Assembly: GCA_946408865.1 (NCBI GenBank)
Contig: CAMJTZ010000061.1
Location: 1-9,775 of the forward strand
Source of the DNA: an uncultured Clostridia bacterium
GTDB lineage: Bacteria > Bacillota_A > Clostridia > Christensenellales > Aristaeellaceae
Length of the DNA stretch: 9,775 bases
Direction of reading: 5' to 3'
Positions 1 through 6,286 of this stretch are shown piece by piece (the first letter of the stretch is position 1; the number at the start of each line of letters is the position of its first letter). The position numbers and the translations under genes were made by a program. The notes under the pieces are model-generated. The model made no database searches and was not told the DNA's origin. It worked only from the letters and a program-made list of their open reading frames with translations.

Positions 1-165
1 CAGCCCTTTAGGCCAAAGCAGCACTTCATTGCGGATCAGGTACTTTGTATCCGACAGGGAACGGGCCAGCACGTTCAGCATCGGCACTAAGCAGATAAAG
101 ATCAGAAGGATACAGATGAACACGATTACCCAATCGCCGAATTTCGTGGATTTCGATTTAATCAT
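1..165 (-). CDS. LplC/YtcP-like carbohydrate ABC transporter permease, N-terminal part
   Basis: Inner-membrane permease of a carbohydrate ABC importer; only the first 55 residues are inside the window and the gene continues past the left edge. The product starts MIKSKSTKFGDWVIVF and has one long hydrophobic helix at about residues 13-35. The following LNVLARSLSD and the later LLWPKGL are typical of the LplC/YtcP branch (binding-protein-dependent permease family, CUT1-type importers). The ATG at 163-165 is preceded by a strong GGGAGGGGG ribosome binding site about 5 nt away. It begins 15 nt after the stop of the other permease, so the two are almost certainly one operon and form a heterodimeric channel. 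The substrate cannot be told from this fragment; relatives carry oligosaccharides or uronate-containing sugars. Confidence 0.88.
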   Translation of the reverse strand, partial: MIKSKSTKFGDWVIVFICILLIFICLVPMLNVLARSLSDTKYLIRNEVLLWPKGL

Positions 166-180
166 GTTTCTCCCCCTCCC

Positions 181-1155
181 TTACATGATGCCGCGCTCAC
201 CGAAGCGCTTGGCCAGGAAATTGGCTCCGAAGAGGAAGAGGACGCCGACTACGGACTGGAACAGGCCGACGGCGGTCGTCAGGCTGAACTGCCCGCCGCC
301 GTTTATGCCTTTCTGGTACACATAGATGGAAAGCACCGTCGAAACGTCGGTGACCAGTTTATTGCTTAAGGCCAGCGGCCGGTCAAACTCGCTTCCCAAA
401 ATGTAGCCCAGTCGCATAATCAGCAGTACAACGATCGTTGGACGCAGGCCTGGCAGCGTCACATGCCAGATGCGGCGGAAACGCCCGGCACCGTCCACGG
501 CGGCAGCTTCATAAAGCTCGGGGCTGATGCTGGTCAGCGCAGCCAGATAGATGATCGTGCCCCATCCGGCCTCCTTCCAGATGCCGAGGCCGATATAGCT
601 TCCCACCCACCAGCTGGGATTGCTCAGGAATGGAATCACCGCGTCCGGATTGCCCGTCATCTGTTTGTTCAGGATGTTGACCAGGCCGTCATTATCCGCC
701 AACAGGCGCAGCGCCAGGGAGGAAATGATGATCCAGCTCAGGAAGTGGGGCAGGTAAAGGACAGTCTGTGTGAATTTTTTGAAGCGTTTAAAAGCCAGTT
801 CGTTCAGGATCAGCGCCATCAGGATCGGTGCCGGGAACCCGCAGACGAGATCCAGCAGGTTCAGTTTGATTGTATTCTCAAGTGCACGAAGGAACAGCTT
901 GTCCTTGAAAGCTTTGATAAACCATTCGAATCCGCCGTTCTTGGCCCAGTCCACCAGCCACGGCGGCTGGATAATGTTGTTCTTTTTGAATGCCATCAGA
1001 ATATAGGCCATCGGAAAGTAGCGGAAAATGACAAAAAATGCGATCGGAATTGCAAGCAGAAGATACAGAGTCCAGTAACGCCTCAGGTAGGTTTTCCAGT
1101 TCGTATGGTGCCTGGGAATCTCTCTGCTCAGGGATGGCTGCTGCACCTGACTCAA
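181..1155 (-). CDS. LplB/YteP-like carbohydrate ABC transporter permease
   Basis: Six-helix inner-membrane permease, partner of the LplC-like protein just downstream. From the chosen start it has 324 residues, a normal length for the family. A basic segment (WKTYLRRYW) leads into the first helix, followed by FRYFPMAYILMAFK, which resembles the family's FRYVPMYGLLIAFK. The cytoplasmic EAA loop that docks on the ATPase is visible as YEAAAVDGAGRFRRIWHVTLPGL, at about residues 215-237. I chose the TTG at 1153-1155 as start because AAAGGAAG (1163-1170) lies 7 nt upstream. An in-frame TTG at 1240-1242 would add 29 residues, but it sits on top of the putative -10 box and has no ribosome binding site. 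The ATPase and solute-binding protein are not in the window. Confidence 0.88.
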   Translation of the reverse strand: MSQVQQPSLSREIPRHHTNWKTYLRRYWTLYLLLAIPIAFFVIFRYFPMAYILMAFKKNNIIQPPWLVDWAKNGGFEWFIKAFKDKLFLRALENTIKLNLLDLVCGFPAPILMALILNELAFKRFKKFTQTVLYLPHFLSWIIISSLALRLLADNDGLVNILNKQMTGNPDAVIPFLSNPSWWVGSYIGLGIWKEAGWGTIIYLAALTSISPELYEAAAVDGAGRFRRIWHVTLPGLRPTIVVLLIMRLGYILGSEFDRPLALSNKLVTDVSTVLSIYVYQKGINGGGQFSLTTAVGLFQSVVGVLFLFGANFLAKRFGERGIM

Positions 1156-1162
1156 ATCACAT

Positions 1163-1170
1163 CTTCCTTT
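1163..1170 (-). promoter_or_regulatory. ribosome binding site fixing the TTG start of the LplB-like permease
   Basis: Read on the minus strand this is AAAGGAAG, 7 nt before a TTG codon. It is the only good Shine-Dalgarno match near the 5' end of the reading frame and argues against the longer version of the protein. Confidence 0.65.
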
Positions 1171-1246
1171 CTTTGCTGAAACCTGAAGGTTCTGACGGAG
1201 TATGATGTGTAATTTATTCAATAATCCTACCAAATCCTGCAACGTA

Positions 1247-1275
1247 ATTATATATGCAAAAATCCTTTTGTTCCA
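1247..1275 (-). promoter_or_regulatory. putative promoter of the permease operon
   Basis: On the minus strand a perfect TATAAT (1247-1252) lies about 75 nt upstream of the end of the permease ribosome binding site. The -35 position, 17 bp upstream (1270-1275), reads TGGAAC, only half matching TTGACA. A good -10 with a poor -35 is typical of an activator-dependent promoter. This agrees with the direct repeat lying 9 bp further upstream. Confidence 0.55.
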
Positions 1276-1284
1276 TGCGGATTA

Positions 1285-1318
1285 TGCTTGAAAGTATGCA
1301 AATCTTGCTTTAAAGTAT
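1285..1318. repeat. 21-bp-phased direct repeat, candidate AraC-family operator
   Basis: TGCTTGAAAGTAT (1285-1297) and TGCTTTAAAGTAT (1306-1318) match at 12 of 13 positions. They start exactly 21 bp apart, two turns of the helix, so both present the same face. They lie just upstream of the weak -35 of the permease promoter. AraC-type regulators, including the YesN-like response regulators often found beside LplB/LplC importers, bind tandem sites in this arrangement. The regulator itself is not in the window, so the binding protein is inferred. Confidence 0.5.
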
Positions 1319-1354
1319 AAAAAAACAGACAACTTCCGGCCTATCCGCACGCTG

Positions 1355-1386
1355 AAAAGCCGCGGAACCCTTGCAGTTCCGCGGCT
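1355..1386 (-). terminator. intrinsic terminator of the isomerase-LRR unit
   Basis: A perfect 11-bp stem pairs AGCCGCGGAAC (1358-1368) with GTTCCGCGGCT (1376-1386) around a 7-nt loop. On the minus strand it is followed by TTTTC. It lies just after the end of the LRR remnant and insulates it from the permease promoter. Confidence 0.8.
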
Positions 1387-1408
1387 CATCCAGAATCTTC
1401 TTCAGTTT

Positions 1409-2459
1409 TCAGTAACCGGTTACCTCAGCTTCCACGCCTTTTTCCTTCAGCAGCGTCCGGTATTCATCCAGTTTGGCTTTCGGACAGCGGATCACCGCGT
1501 CGCTGCGGATGCCGGTAAACACATTCGCACCGATGCTGTCAGCCGTCAGCAGCTCTGTTGACGATCCAGTTATGAAGAATCAGGGCCTTTTCCCGTTCCG
1601 TCATCTCCGGCCGGATGTAATTCTTCACGACCCATCTGACTTTTTCTTCCGGATCGGTGATCTGCCAGCCGATCACCTGCTCCTCCCCGTTGTCAAACTG
1701 CAGTCCCTGCTCCCGCGCAAACTTTTCAGCAGCGCTTCCCTTATTGCACAGGATGGCAAAGTCCCGGTACGCCCCTCCGAAAGACGCGATCGTGAAATCT
1801 GTCATGCTGTCCGGAATCCGCGCCTGTCTGACATGCGTCATCCGTTTGAAAAATTCCGGATTGATGCACTCCAGTCCTTCCGGAAAAGTCACCGTCTCCG
1901 CATCCGGATCCTCCGGTTCAAAAATGGTAAGCCCCAGCCTGATTCCGTCTTCCGTATGGGCACAGATATACTTTGTATTGTCCCCCTGCAGGCAGAAAGG
2001 AAACCCCCAGCTTCCGAGCGTTTCAGCGGTCTCTGTATGAAATCCGGAAAGCACCAGTTTCGTGGTTTCGCTGAATGTCATGCCGGCGACATCCGCAATA
2101 TGATCCGGCAGCTTTATTTCCGCCAGCCTGTCACATCCGTCAAAAGCGCTTCCTCCCAGTGCGGTCATGCTTTCCGGCAGGATCACTTCGCTCAGCTCCG
2201 TGCATCCGGCAAATGCGTTTTCCCCGATCCGGGTTACGCCTTCCCCGATTTCCACCCGGCGGATGGCTTCCGCCTGCGCGGCGTCTTTCCAGAAAGCGCC
2301 GTCCGCCATTTCACCGCTTCCTTCCACACGGAGGAGACCTTCGCCGTCCAGCGTCCAGGTAATTCCCTCACCGCAGGTGCCGGCGGTTTCCGCCGCGGCA
2401 GCGCACAGCACTGCTGCCAGCAGCACCAGCATCAGCAGTATTCCTGTCAGTTTTCTCAT
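1409..2459 (-). pseudogene. secreted BspA-like leucine-rich-repeat protein, truncated/frameshifted (lost transglutaminase-like domain)
   Basis: The intact first frame runs 2459 to a TGA at 1539-1541 and encodes 306 residues. It has a Sec signal peptide (MRKLTGILLMLVLLAAVLCAAAA, cleavage near residue 23). Next comes the common exported-protein start GITWTLDGEGLLRVEGSG (32-49). BspA/LRR_5 repeats follow at about 67-135 and 186-256, including the family signature KGSAAEKFAREQGLQF. The end, MTEREKALILHNWIVNRA (286-303), looks like the first helix of a transglutaminase-like domain, but the frame stops at once. One frame over, from about 1560 down to a TGA at 1409, the DNA encodes SIGANVFTGIRSDAVIRCPKAKLDEYRTLLKEKG, a typical C-terminal tail of such LRR proteins. 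The catalytic transglutaminase core is therefore missing and the tail is out of frame. The gene starts 16 nt after the isomerase stop, with an AGAAGGA ribosome binding site. The shortened protein may still be secreted. Confidence 0.7.
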
Positions 2460-2475
2460 CCTGTTTTTCCTTCTG

Positions 2476-3297
2476 TCACAGGTTTTCCCGCAGCCAGCGG
2501 ACAGACTGCCGCAAAGCCGCGATGGTTTTTGTTTCCAGCACGCACCGGGCGTTCCGTTCTTCCGCCAGCTTCAGCCGGGCCTTCAGATCAATTTCCCCGT
2601 CCCCGAGCGCCAGGTGGTTCTTCGGCGGTTCCTCCGTCCCGTCATGAATATGGAAGTGAATCAGCCGGTCCTTTCTTTCCGTCAGGAACGGCACATCCTT
2701 TTCCTTTGCAGCCTTTGAATGGCCGATGTCCCACGTCAGTCCGAATTTCGGACTCTCCAGCAGAAAATCAATCGCTTTTTTCTCGTAATCACGGAATCCG
2801 TCCGTATTTTCCACCGCGATCATGATTTCGCTGTCCCCGATCCATTCCCCGCAAAGGGAACGGAAACGGGAAAAAGACTGCAGGTAGGTGTCGAAATCCC
2901 GGTCATACATCTGTACCTTCCGGTCCGGCAAAGTGATGAAAATCCCGTGATGCATGTGCATGTTCAGTGTCAGCGGCCGGCTTCCCGACCCGAACCTTTC
3001 ACGGAGACGCAGCAGTTTTTTTGCCGCTTCCACAGACCGCCGCACGGTCTCCAGGTAGGCATCGGACACCAGGCGGTTGAAATCCGCGATGTTCAGGTTT
3101 TCATCCAGGTGGATCGTATAGTAAATGCCCGCCTCCTCCGCGAGGCACAGCAGGGTTTCCGTATCCTCCAGGCGATCCGTCTGGTATTCCGGAAAATTCA
3201 TATTCAGTTCGATGAATTTCAGCCCCAGCTCCCGGCACAGCGCGACGTTCTCTTCCAATGTCCGGTTCTCGATCAGCGTCGGCATTCCGAAGTCCAT
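2476..3297 (-). CDS. sugar phosphate isomerase/epimerase family TIM-barrel protein
   Basis: This 273-residue protein has the pattern of the xylose isomerase-like (AP endonuclease 2) TIM barrel, usually a metal-dependent sugar isomerase or epimerase in the cytoplasm. Putative metal or active-site residues sit at strand ends: E30 (FIELN), H63 (TIHLDEN), H113/H115/H116 (LNMHMHHG), E163 (AVENTDG), D190 and H193 (TWDIGHS), H214-H218 (HFHIHDG) and E255 (VLETK). Length is normal and the fold appears complete. ATG 3295-3297 follows AGGAGG with 8-nt spacing. It is the first gene of a probable two-gene unit with the LRR protein. The exact substrate cannot be assigned; similar proteins act on ketoses, inositols or hydroxypyruvate, and some members are endonuclease IV-like. 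No neighbouring catabolic enzyme narrows the choice. Confidence 0.82.
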   Translation of the reverse strand: MDFGMPTLIENRTLEENVALCRELGLKFIELNMNFPEYQTDRLEDTETLLCLAEEAGIYYTIHLDENLNIADFNRLVSDAYLETVRRSVEAAKKLLRLRERFGSGSRPLTLNMHMHHGIFITLPDRKVQMYDRDFDTYLQSFSRFRSLCGEWIGDSEIMIAVENTDGFRDYEKKAIDFLLESPKFGLTWDIGHSKAAKEKDVPFLTERKDRLIHFHIHDGTEEPPKNHLALGDGEIDLKARLKLAEERNARCVLETKTIAALRQSVRWLRENL

Positions 3298-3329
3298 CCG
3301 TTACTCCTCCTGTCGCGGATTCTGTCTGC

Positions 3330-3347
3330 ATCTTACCACAACGCCCT
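3330..3347 (-). promoter_or_regulatory. putative extended -10 promoter of the isomerase gene
   Basis: On the minus strand TGG-TAAGAT (3330-3338) forms an extended -10 element. It gives a predicted start about 26 nt before the isomerase ATG. No convincing -35 is present at the usual distance. The same ten bases, TGGTAAGATG, recur before the DUF1858 gene. Confidence 0.45.
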
Positions 3348-3368
3348 CCGAAATGCATCTTTTTCTTC

Positions 3369-3397
3369 TTGACGGTTTGCCTCCGGACGGATATGAT
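3369..3397 (+). promoter_or_regulatory. sigma-A-type promoter of the rubredoxin gene
   Basis: TTGACG (3369-3374), a 17-bp spacer and TATGAT (3392-3397) match the consensus at 5 of 6 positions in each box. This is the best-matched promoter in the window and predicts a leader of about 50 nt. It diverges from the isomerase promoter. Confidence 0.75.
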
Positions 3398-3456
3398 GGA
3401 ATCAGCGACCGGCTCCTGCCGGCTGAAAAGTGAATACGGAAGAAAGGATGACTGTG

Positions 3457-3609
3457 ATGAAGTACGAATGCCCCTGCGGTTACGTCTATGATCCCGCCGT
3501 CGGCGATCCGGACGGCGGCATCGCCCCCGGCACCGCCTTCGAGGATATCCCGGACGATTGGGTCTGCCCCGTCTGCGGCCTCGGAAAAGACGCGTTCACC
3601 GAAGTCTGA
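3457..3609 (+). CDS. rubredoxin with CxCG first knuckle
   Basis: Small soluble one-electron carrier with a single iron held by four cysteines; in anaerobes rubredoxins feed rubrerythrin, superoxide reductase or oxygen reductases. The 50-residue product has [33 protein letters not shown] followed by GKDAF, unmistakably rubredoxin. Cysteines are at 5, 7, 37 and 40. The second pair is the normal CPVCG, but the first is C-P-C-G, one residue shorter than the canonical CxxCG. The C7-to-C37 distance is the usual 30. I chose ATG 3457 because AAAGGA lies 8 nt upstream and the protein then starts MKYEC, as in the family. ATG 3448, three codons earlier, is also possible ([13 protein letters not shown] 5 nt upstream). 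It is flanked by its own promoter and terminator, so probably monocistronic. Confidence 0.93.
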   Translation: MKYECPCGYVYDPAVGDPDGGIAPGTAFEDIPDDWVCPVCGLGKDAFTEV

Positions 3610-3622
3610 TTCCGGTGAGATC

Positions 3623-3651
3623 ACTCCCGCCTCTGCGGGAGTTTTCTTTTT
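3623..3651 (+). terminator. intrinsic terminator of the rubredoxin gene
   Basis: ACTCCCGC (3623-3630) and GCGGGAGT (3635-3642) form a perfect 8-bp stem with a CTCT loop, followed by TTTCTTTTT. It lies 13 nt after the rubredoxin stop. Confidence 0.88.
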
Positions 3652-3653
3652 GC

Positions 3654-3682
3654 TTGACGCTCCCCATGCCCTGTGGTACCCT
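3654..3682 (+). promoter_or_regulatory. putative promoter of thrH
   Basis: TTGACG (3654-3659), 17 bp, then an extended -10 TGG-TACCCT (-10 at 3677-3682). The -35 is good; the -10 keeps only the key T, A and final T but is helped by the TG motif. It begins right after the rubredoxin T-tract and leaves a leader of about 40 nt. Confidence 0.55.
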
Positions 3683-3729
3683 TTTCCGGAGGCGCGCCGG
3701 ATGGCCGCCGGGAAAGGAATGAATGCTGT

Positions 3730-4329
3730 ATGAATATTGTCTGCCTGGACCTGGAAGGGGTTCTTGTTCCCGAGATCTGGATTGCCTTCTCTGAAGCCAG
3801 CGGAATTCCGGAACTGCGGCGTACCACCCGGGACGAGCCGGATTACGACAAACTGATGAAGTTCCGCCTGAACATCCTGCGGGAACGCGGCCTCGGCCTG
3901 AAGGATATCCAGCGCACTATTGCCACGATCGATCCGATGCCCGGCGCAAAGGAATTCCTGGATACCCTCCGCAGCGAGACACAGGTGCTGATTCTTTCCG
4001 ACACCTTCACCCAGTTCGCCTCTCCCCTCATGAAGAAGCTTGGCTGGCCCGCCATCTTCTGCAACGAGCTGGAGGTCGGAGAGGACGGAATGATCACCGG
4101 CTACCGTATCCGCGTGCCGCAGAGCAAGCTTACCACCGTGAAAGCGCTCCAAAGCATCGGTTTTGACACGATTGCCTCCGGCGACAGCTATAACGACCTG
4201 GGCATGATCCAGGCCAGCAAGGCCGGTTTCCTCTTCCGCAGCACCGAGCAGATCCGGAAGGATCATCCCGAACTGCCCGCCTGCGAAACCTATGAAGAGC
4301 TGCTTTCCCTGATCCGCGGCGCGCTGTGA
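3730..4329 (+). CDS. thrH: ThrH: bifunctional phosphoserine phosphatase / homoserine phosphotransferase (HAD family)
   Basis: Cytoplasmic HAD-superfamily enzyme. The ThrH family removes phosphate from L-phosphoserine and can pass it to homoserine, linking serine and threonine synthesis. At 199 residues it matches the known length (about 205) and resembles Pseudomonas ThrH along its length. It begins MNIVCLDLEGVLVPEIWIAF, with nucleophile D7 in the ThrH-specific DxE form (E9). PDYDKLMKFRLNIL follows at 37-50. Motif II is LILSDTF (S90), motif III K133, and motif IV SGDSYNDLGM (D152, D156). All catalytic residues are present. The start is ATG 3730; the only nearby Shine-Dalgarno, AAAGGA, is a slightly long 11 nt away. 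An in-frame ATG at 3673 overlaps the promoter and has no family homology. No other Ser/Thr pathway genes are nearby. Confidence 0.92.
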   Translation: MNIVCLDLEGVLVPEIWIAFSEASGIPELRRTTRDEPDYDKLMKFRLNILRERGLGLKDIQRTIATIDPMPGAKEFLDTLRSETQVLILSDTFTQFASPLMKKLGWPAIFCNELEVGEDGMITGYRIRVPQSKLTTVKALQSIGFDTIASGDSYNDLGMIQASKAGFLFRSTEQIRKDHPELPACETYEELLSLIRGAL

Positions 4330-4339
4330 TTTCCGGCGC

Positions 4340-4368
4340 TTGTGTTTTCCGTTTATAAATGGTAAGAT
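4340..4368 (+). promoter_or_regulatory. putative promoter of the DUF1858 gene
   Basis: TTGTGT (4340-4345), 17 bp, then TGG-TAAGAT with the -10 at 4363-4368. It starts 11 nt after the thrH stop; no terminator is seen between the two genes, so read-through from thrH is possible as well. Confidence 0.5.
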
Positions 4369-4399
4369 GTTCCCCGAATTCAGAAGGAGGATTTTTGCA

Positions 4400-4612
4400 A
4401 TGGCTGAAACATACGTAACCGGCGAAACGCTGGTAGGCGAAATTGTTACCCAGTATCCCGAAGCGATCGAAGTGCTGCTGTCCATCGGCATGCACTGCCT
4501 GGGCTGCCCCGCTTCCCGCGCGGAATCCCTGGCCGATGCCTGCGCCGTGCACGGCATGCCTGTGGACCGCGTCATCGAAGCGATCAATGCCAAGATTGCC
4601 GAAGCGCGGTAA
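4400..4612 (+). CDS. DUF1858 (hybrid-cluster-associated redox disulfide) protein
   Basis: This 70-residue soluble protein matches the DUF1858 / TIGR03980 family. These are small CxxC proteins of anaerobes, often encoded near hybrid cluster protein or cysteine desulfurase genes; their biochemical role is unsettled. The sequence shows TLVGEIVTQYPEAIEVLLSIGMHCLGCPAS (10-39). The redox-active pair is C33 and C36, within the hallmark GMHCxGCPAS. A helical tail follows (ESLADACAVHGMPVDRVIEAINAKI), with a third, also typical, cysteine at 48. ATG 4400 follows AGAAGGAGG with 9-nt spacing, one of the strongest ribosome binding sites here. A longer in-frame ATG at 4340 lies within the promoter and is rejected. 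It ends in a bidirectional terminator. No hybrid cluster protein gene is in the window, so its partner is unknown. Confidence 0.9.
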   Translation: MAETYVTGETLVGEIVTQYPEAIEVLLSIGMHCLGCPASRAESLADACAVHGMPVDRVIEAINAKIAEAR

Positions 4613-4625
4613 TTTCTCCCGGCAT

Positions 4626-4661
4626 AAAAGCGGACGTTCCCTTTCCGGAACGCCCGCTTTT
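4626..4661. terminator. bidirectional intrinsic terminator between DUF1858 and MATE genes
   Basis: AAAAGCGG-A-CGTTCC (4626-4640) pairs with GGAACG-C-CCGCTTTT (4647-4661) around a 6-nt loop, with a single A/C mismatch in the stem. Runs of A on the left and T on the right let it act on both strands. It lies between the convergent stops at 4612 and 4674. Confidence 0.85.
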
Positions 4662-4673
4662 CTTTATCACCAT

Positions 4674-6083
4674 TCAGTTTTCTTCATCAATGACTGTCAT
4701 GTTCGGTTTCCAGGTCCGCCGGGCCGACTGTCCTTCCGGCGTCACCGGCCTGATCCATTTTCCGCGGAACAGGTGAACCTGCATCAGCACATACCGGACC
4801 GGCTCATCCGCATAGCAGAAGGCAAAAACGACCAGTGTCGGCCACTTCAGCACCAGGCCGGAAACGCATACCAGCGGCAGCAGCATGACCCACATAAAGA
4901 CAATCTCGAGCACCGTCCCGTAGGTGGCGTCGCCGGCTGCCCGAAAGGTATCGTTCTGCGTCCAGTTGCCCATCCGGATGATCCCCAGCGACAGATAAAT
5001 CACCATCATGCCGAATGCCAGGCGGAAACTCTCCCCCTTCATTCCCATGAGATTCAGGATCGGTGTATGCAGACAGATCAGCGTCACGCCAAGGAGCGCG
5101 ATGATTCCCTGGCACAGGTAAACCAGCCGCCACGCCCGGCCGAACGCCCTGTCCAGCCGTCCGGCACCGATCTCCGTACCGACCAGCACAGAAGACGCGC
5201 TCGAAAAGCCGGCAAAGAATCCGATCACAAGGCCTTCAATGGTCCGGAAAACCGCCAGCGCGGCAATCGCTTCCTCCGGCTGGCGTCCCAGCACAATATT
5301 GATCACCATGTTCCCGGCGCCGATCAGCACCTCATTGCACAGGATCGGGAAACACTTCCGGAAATAGGTCCGGATAAACTTTCTGTTCCAGCGGAAGTGA
5401 CGGCGGACCGCCAGCAGATAGGGATGCCTGCTCCGCCTGGCCGCTGTCAGAATCACCGTGCAATTCACCGCCTGCGCGATTACCGTCGCCGTCGCCGCGC
5501 CGCGCACGCCCATCGCCGGCATCCCGAGGTTTCCGAAAATCAGGATCCAGTTCATGAAGATATTGGTCAGCACGCCCGCGACGGATCCCCACAGCGGAAT
5601 CCGCACTCTTCCCGTGCAGCGCAGCAGTGCCGCCATCGCTATGGAGAAAACCATCAGCGGATAGCCGAATCCGGCAATCCGCAGATATTCCACGCCGACC
5701 CGCCGAATCGGTTCCTTGTCCGTATACATCTGCATCACCGTTTCCGGGAAGCAGACTGCCAGCAAACCGAACAGCATCCCGACGGTCATAATGCAGGTCA
5801 GGGTCAGGCCGTAGGAGCGGTTGATTCCGTCGTCATCCTTTGCGCCCCAGTACTGGGAAAAGAACAGCATACCGCCGCCGACAAATCCCCAGTAGGCGGA
5901 AAACATCAGGGAGGAGAACTGCGCGCACAGGCCCACTGCCCCGACTTCCGTCTGTCCCAGGGATGCAATCATCATCGTATCCACCATGGATCCGGTCGTG
6001 GACATCAGGTTCTGCAGCGCGATGGGAACCGCAATCACAGCGATCTTTTTCAGAAAGGAGCCCCAGGGATACCGCGTACGCAT
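4674..6083 (-). CDS. MATE family efflux transporter
   Basis: Polytopic inner-membrane antiporter of the MATE family, which exports cationic drugs, dyes or metabolites using a Na+ or H+ gradient. It has 469 residues, the normal length, in two pseudo-symmetric halves of about six helices. They are joined by a basic cytoplasmic loop at about 215-238 (AARRSRHPYLLAVRRHFRWNRK). The N-half carries ALQNLMSTTGSMVDTMMIASLG (22-43) and GVRGAATATVIAQ (192-204). The C-half carries the matching FRAAGDATYGTVLEI (380-394). Nothing is truncated. ATG 6081-6083 follows an AAGGAAGGAG ribosome binding site. The alternative GTG ten bases upstream is in another frame. It is only a distant relative of the second MATE gene in this window. 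Substrate unknown; probably monocistronic, with its own promoter and terminator. Confidence 0.92.
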   Translation of the reverse strand: MRTRYPWGSFLKKIAVIAVPIALQNLMSTTGSMVDTMMIASLGQTEVGAVGLCAQFSSLMFSAYWGFVGGGMLFFSQYWGAKDDDGINRSYGLTLTCIMTVGMLFGLLAVCFPETVMQMYTDKEPIRRVGVEYLRIAGFGYPLMVFSIAMAALLRCTGRVRIPLWGSVAGVLTNIFMNWILIFGNLGMPAMGVRGAATATVIAQAVNCTVILTAARRSRHPYLLAVRRHFRWNRKFIRTYFRKCFPILCNEVLIGAGNMVINIVLGRQPEEAIAALAVFRTIEGLVIGFFAGFSSASSVLVGTEIGAGRLDRAFGRAWRLVYLCQGIIALLGVTLICLHTPILNLMGMKGESFRLAFGMMVIYLSLGIIRMGNWTQNDTFRAAGDATYGTVLEIVFMWVMLLPLVCVSGLVLKWPTLVVFAFCYADEPVRYVLMQVHLFRGKWIRPVTPEGQSARRTWKPNMTVIDEEN

Positions 6084-6121
6084 CCGGATCCACTCCTTCC
6101 TTTTTATTCAGTCGTACGGGG

Positions 6122-6149
6122 ATTATATCACAAATGTCTGACCTTTCAT
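6122..6149 (-). promoter_or_regulatory. promoter of the first MATE gene
   Basis: On the minus strand: ATGAAA (6144-6149), 16 bp, then TATAAT (6122-6127) preceded by TGA, giving an extended -10. Predicted leader is about 32 nt. Confidence 0.65.
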
Positions 6150-6243
6150 GCGCGGAACCATTCTTTTCTGAAATATCTCGAATTATTCAGCATTTTATTG
6201 AATTCCATAGATTTATTGTGTTTTTATGTATATATCACCGTTT

Positions 6244-6286
6244 TCTGACCTTCTTTGACCTTTATACTTTTTGACTATCTTTGATC
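6244..6286 (+). promoter_or_regulatory. two tandem CtsR-like operators upstream of hsp20
   Basis: The established CtsR box is a direct repeat of (A/G)GTCAAA with a 3-nt NAN spacer. Read on the plus strand it becomes TTTGAC(C/T)-NTN-TTTGAC(C/T). Box 1 is TCTGACC-TTC-TTTGACC (6244-6260) and box 2 is TTTGACT-ATC-TTTGATC (6270-6286). Each has one perfect half, one half with a single mismatch, and the required T in the spacer centre. Box 2 covers the -35 of the hsp20 promoter. CtsR is the class III heat-shock repressor of low-GC Gram-positives. The ctsR gene itself is not in the window. Confidence 0.65.

Noticed and set aside
1412..1423. 12-bp perfect palindrome GTAACCGGTTAC as an operator
   Set aside because: It lies at the end of the LRR tail coding sequence, not near a promoter, and a single 12-bp palindrome of this kind can occur by chance.
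1473..2825. Long plus-strand open frame (450 codons) opposite the LRR and isomerase genes
   Set aside because: It spans two well-supported minus-strand genes. The product is rich in Arg, Pro, Phe and Ser with no recognisable domain, as expected for the antisense of GC-rich coding DNA.
3301..4593. Minus-strand open frame of 430 codons opposite rubredoxin, thrH and the DUF1858 gene
   Set aside because: Three clear plus-strand genes with ribosome binding sites, promoters and terminators occupy this DNA; the antisense product has no family resemblance.
4443..6248. Plus-strand open frame of 601 codons opposite the first MATE gene
   Set aside because: It is His/Arg/Pro/Gln-rich without domains, crosses a terminator, and overlaps the DUF1858 gene in another frame; it is the shadow of the MATE gene.
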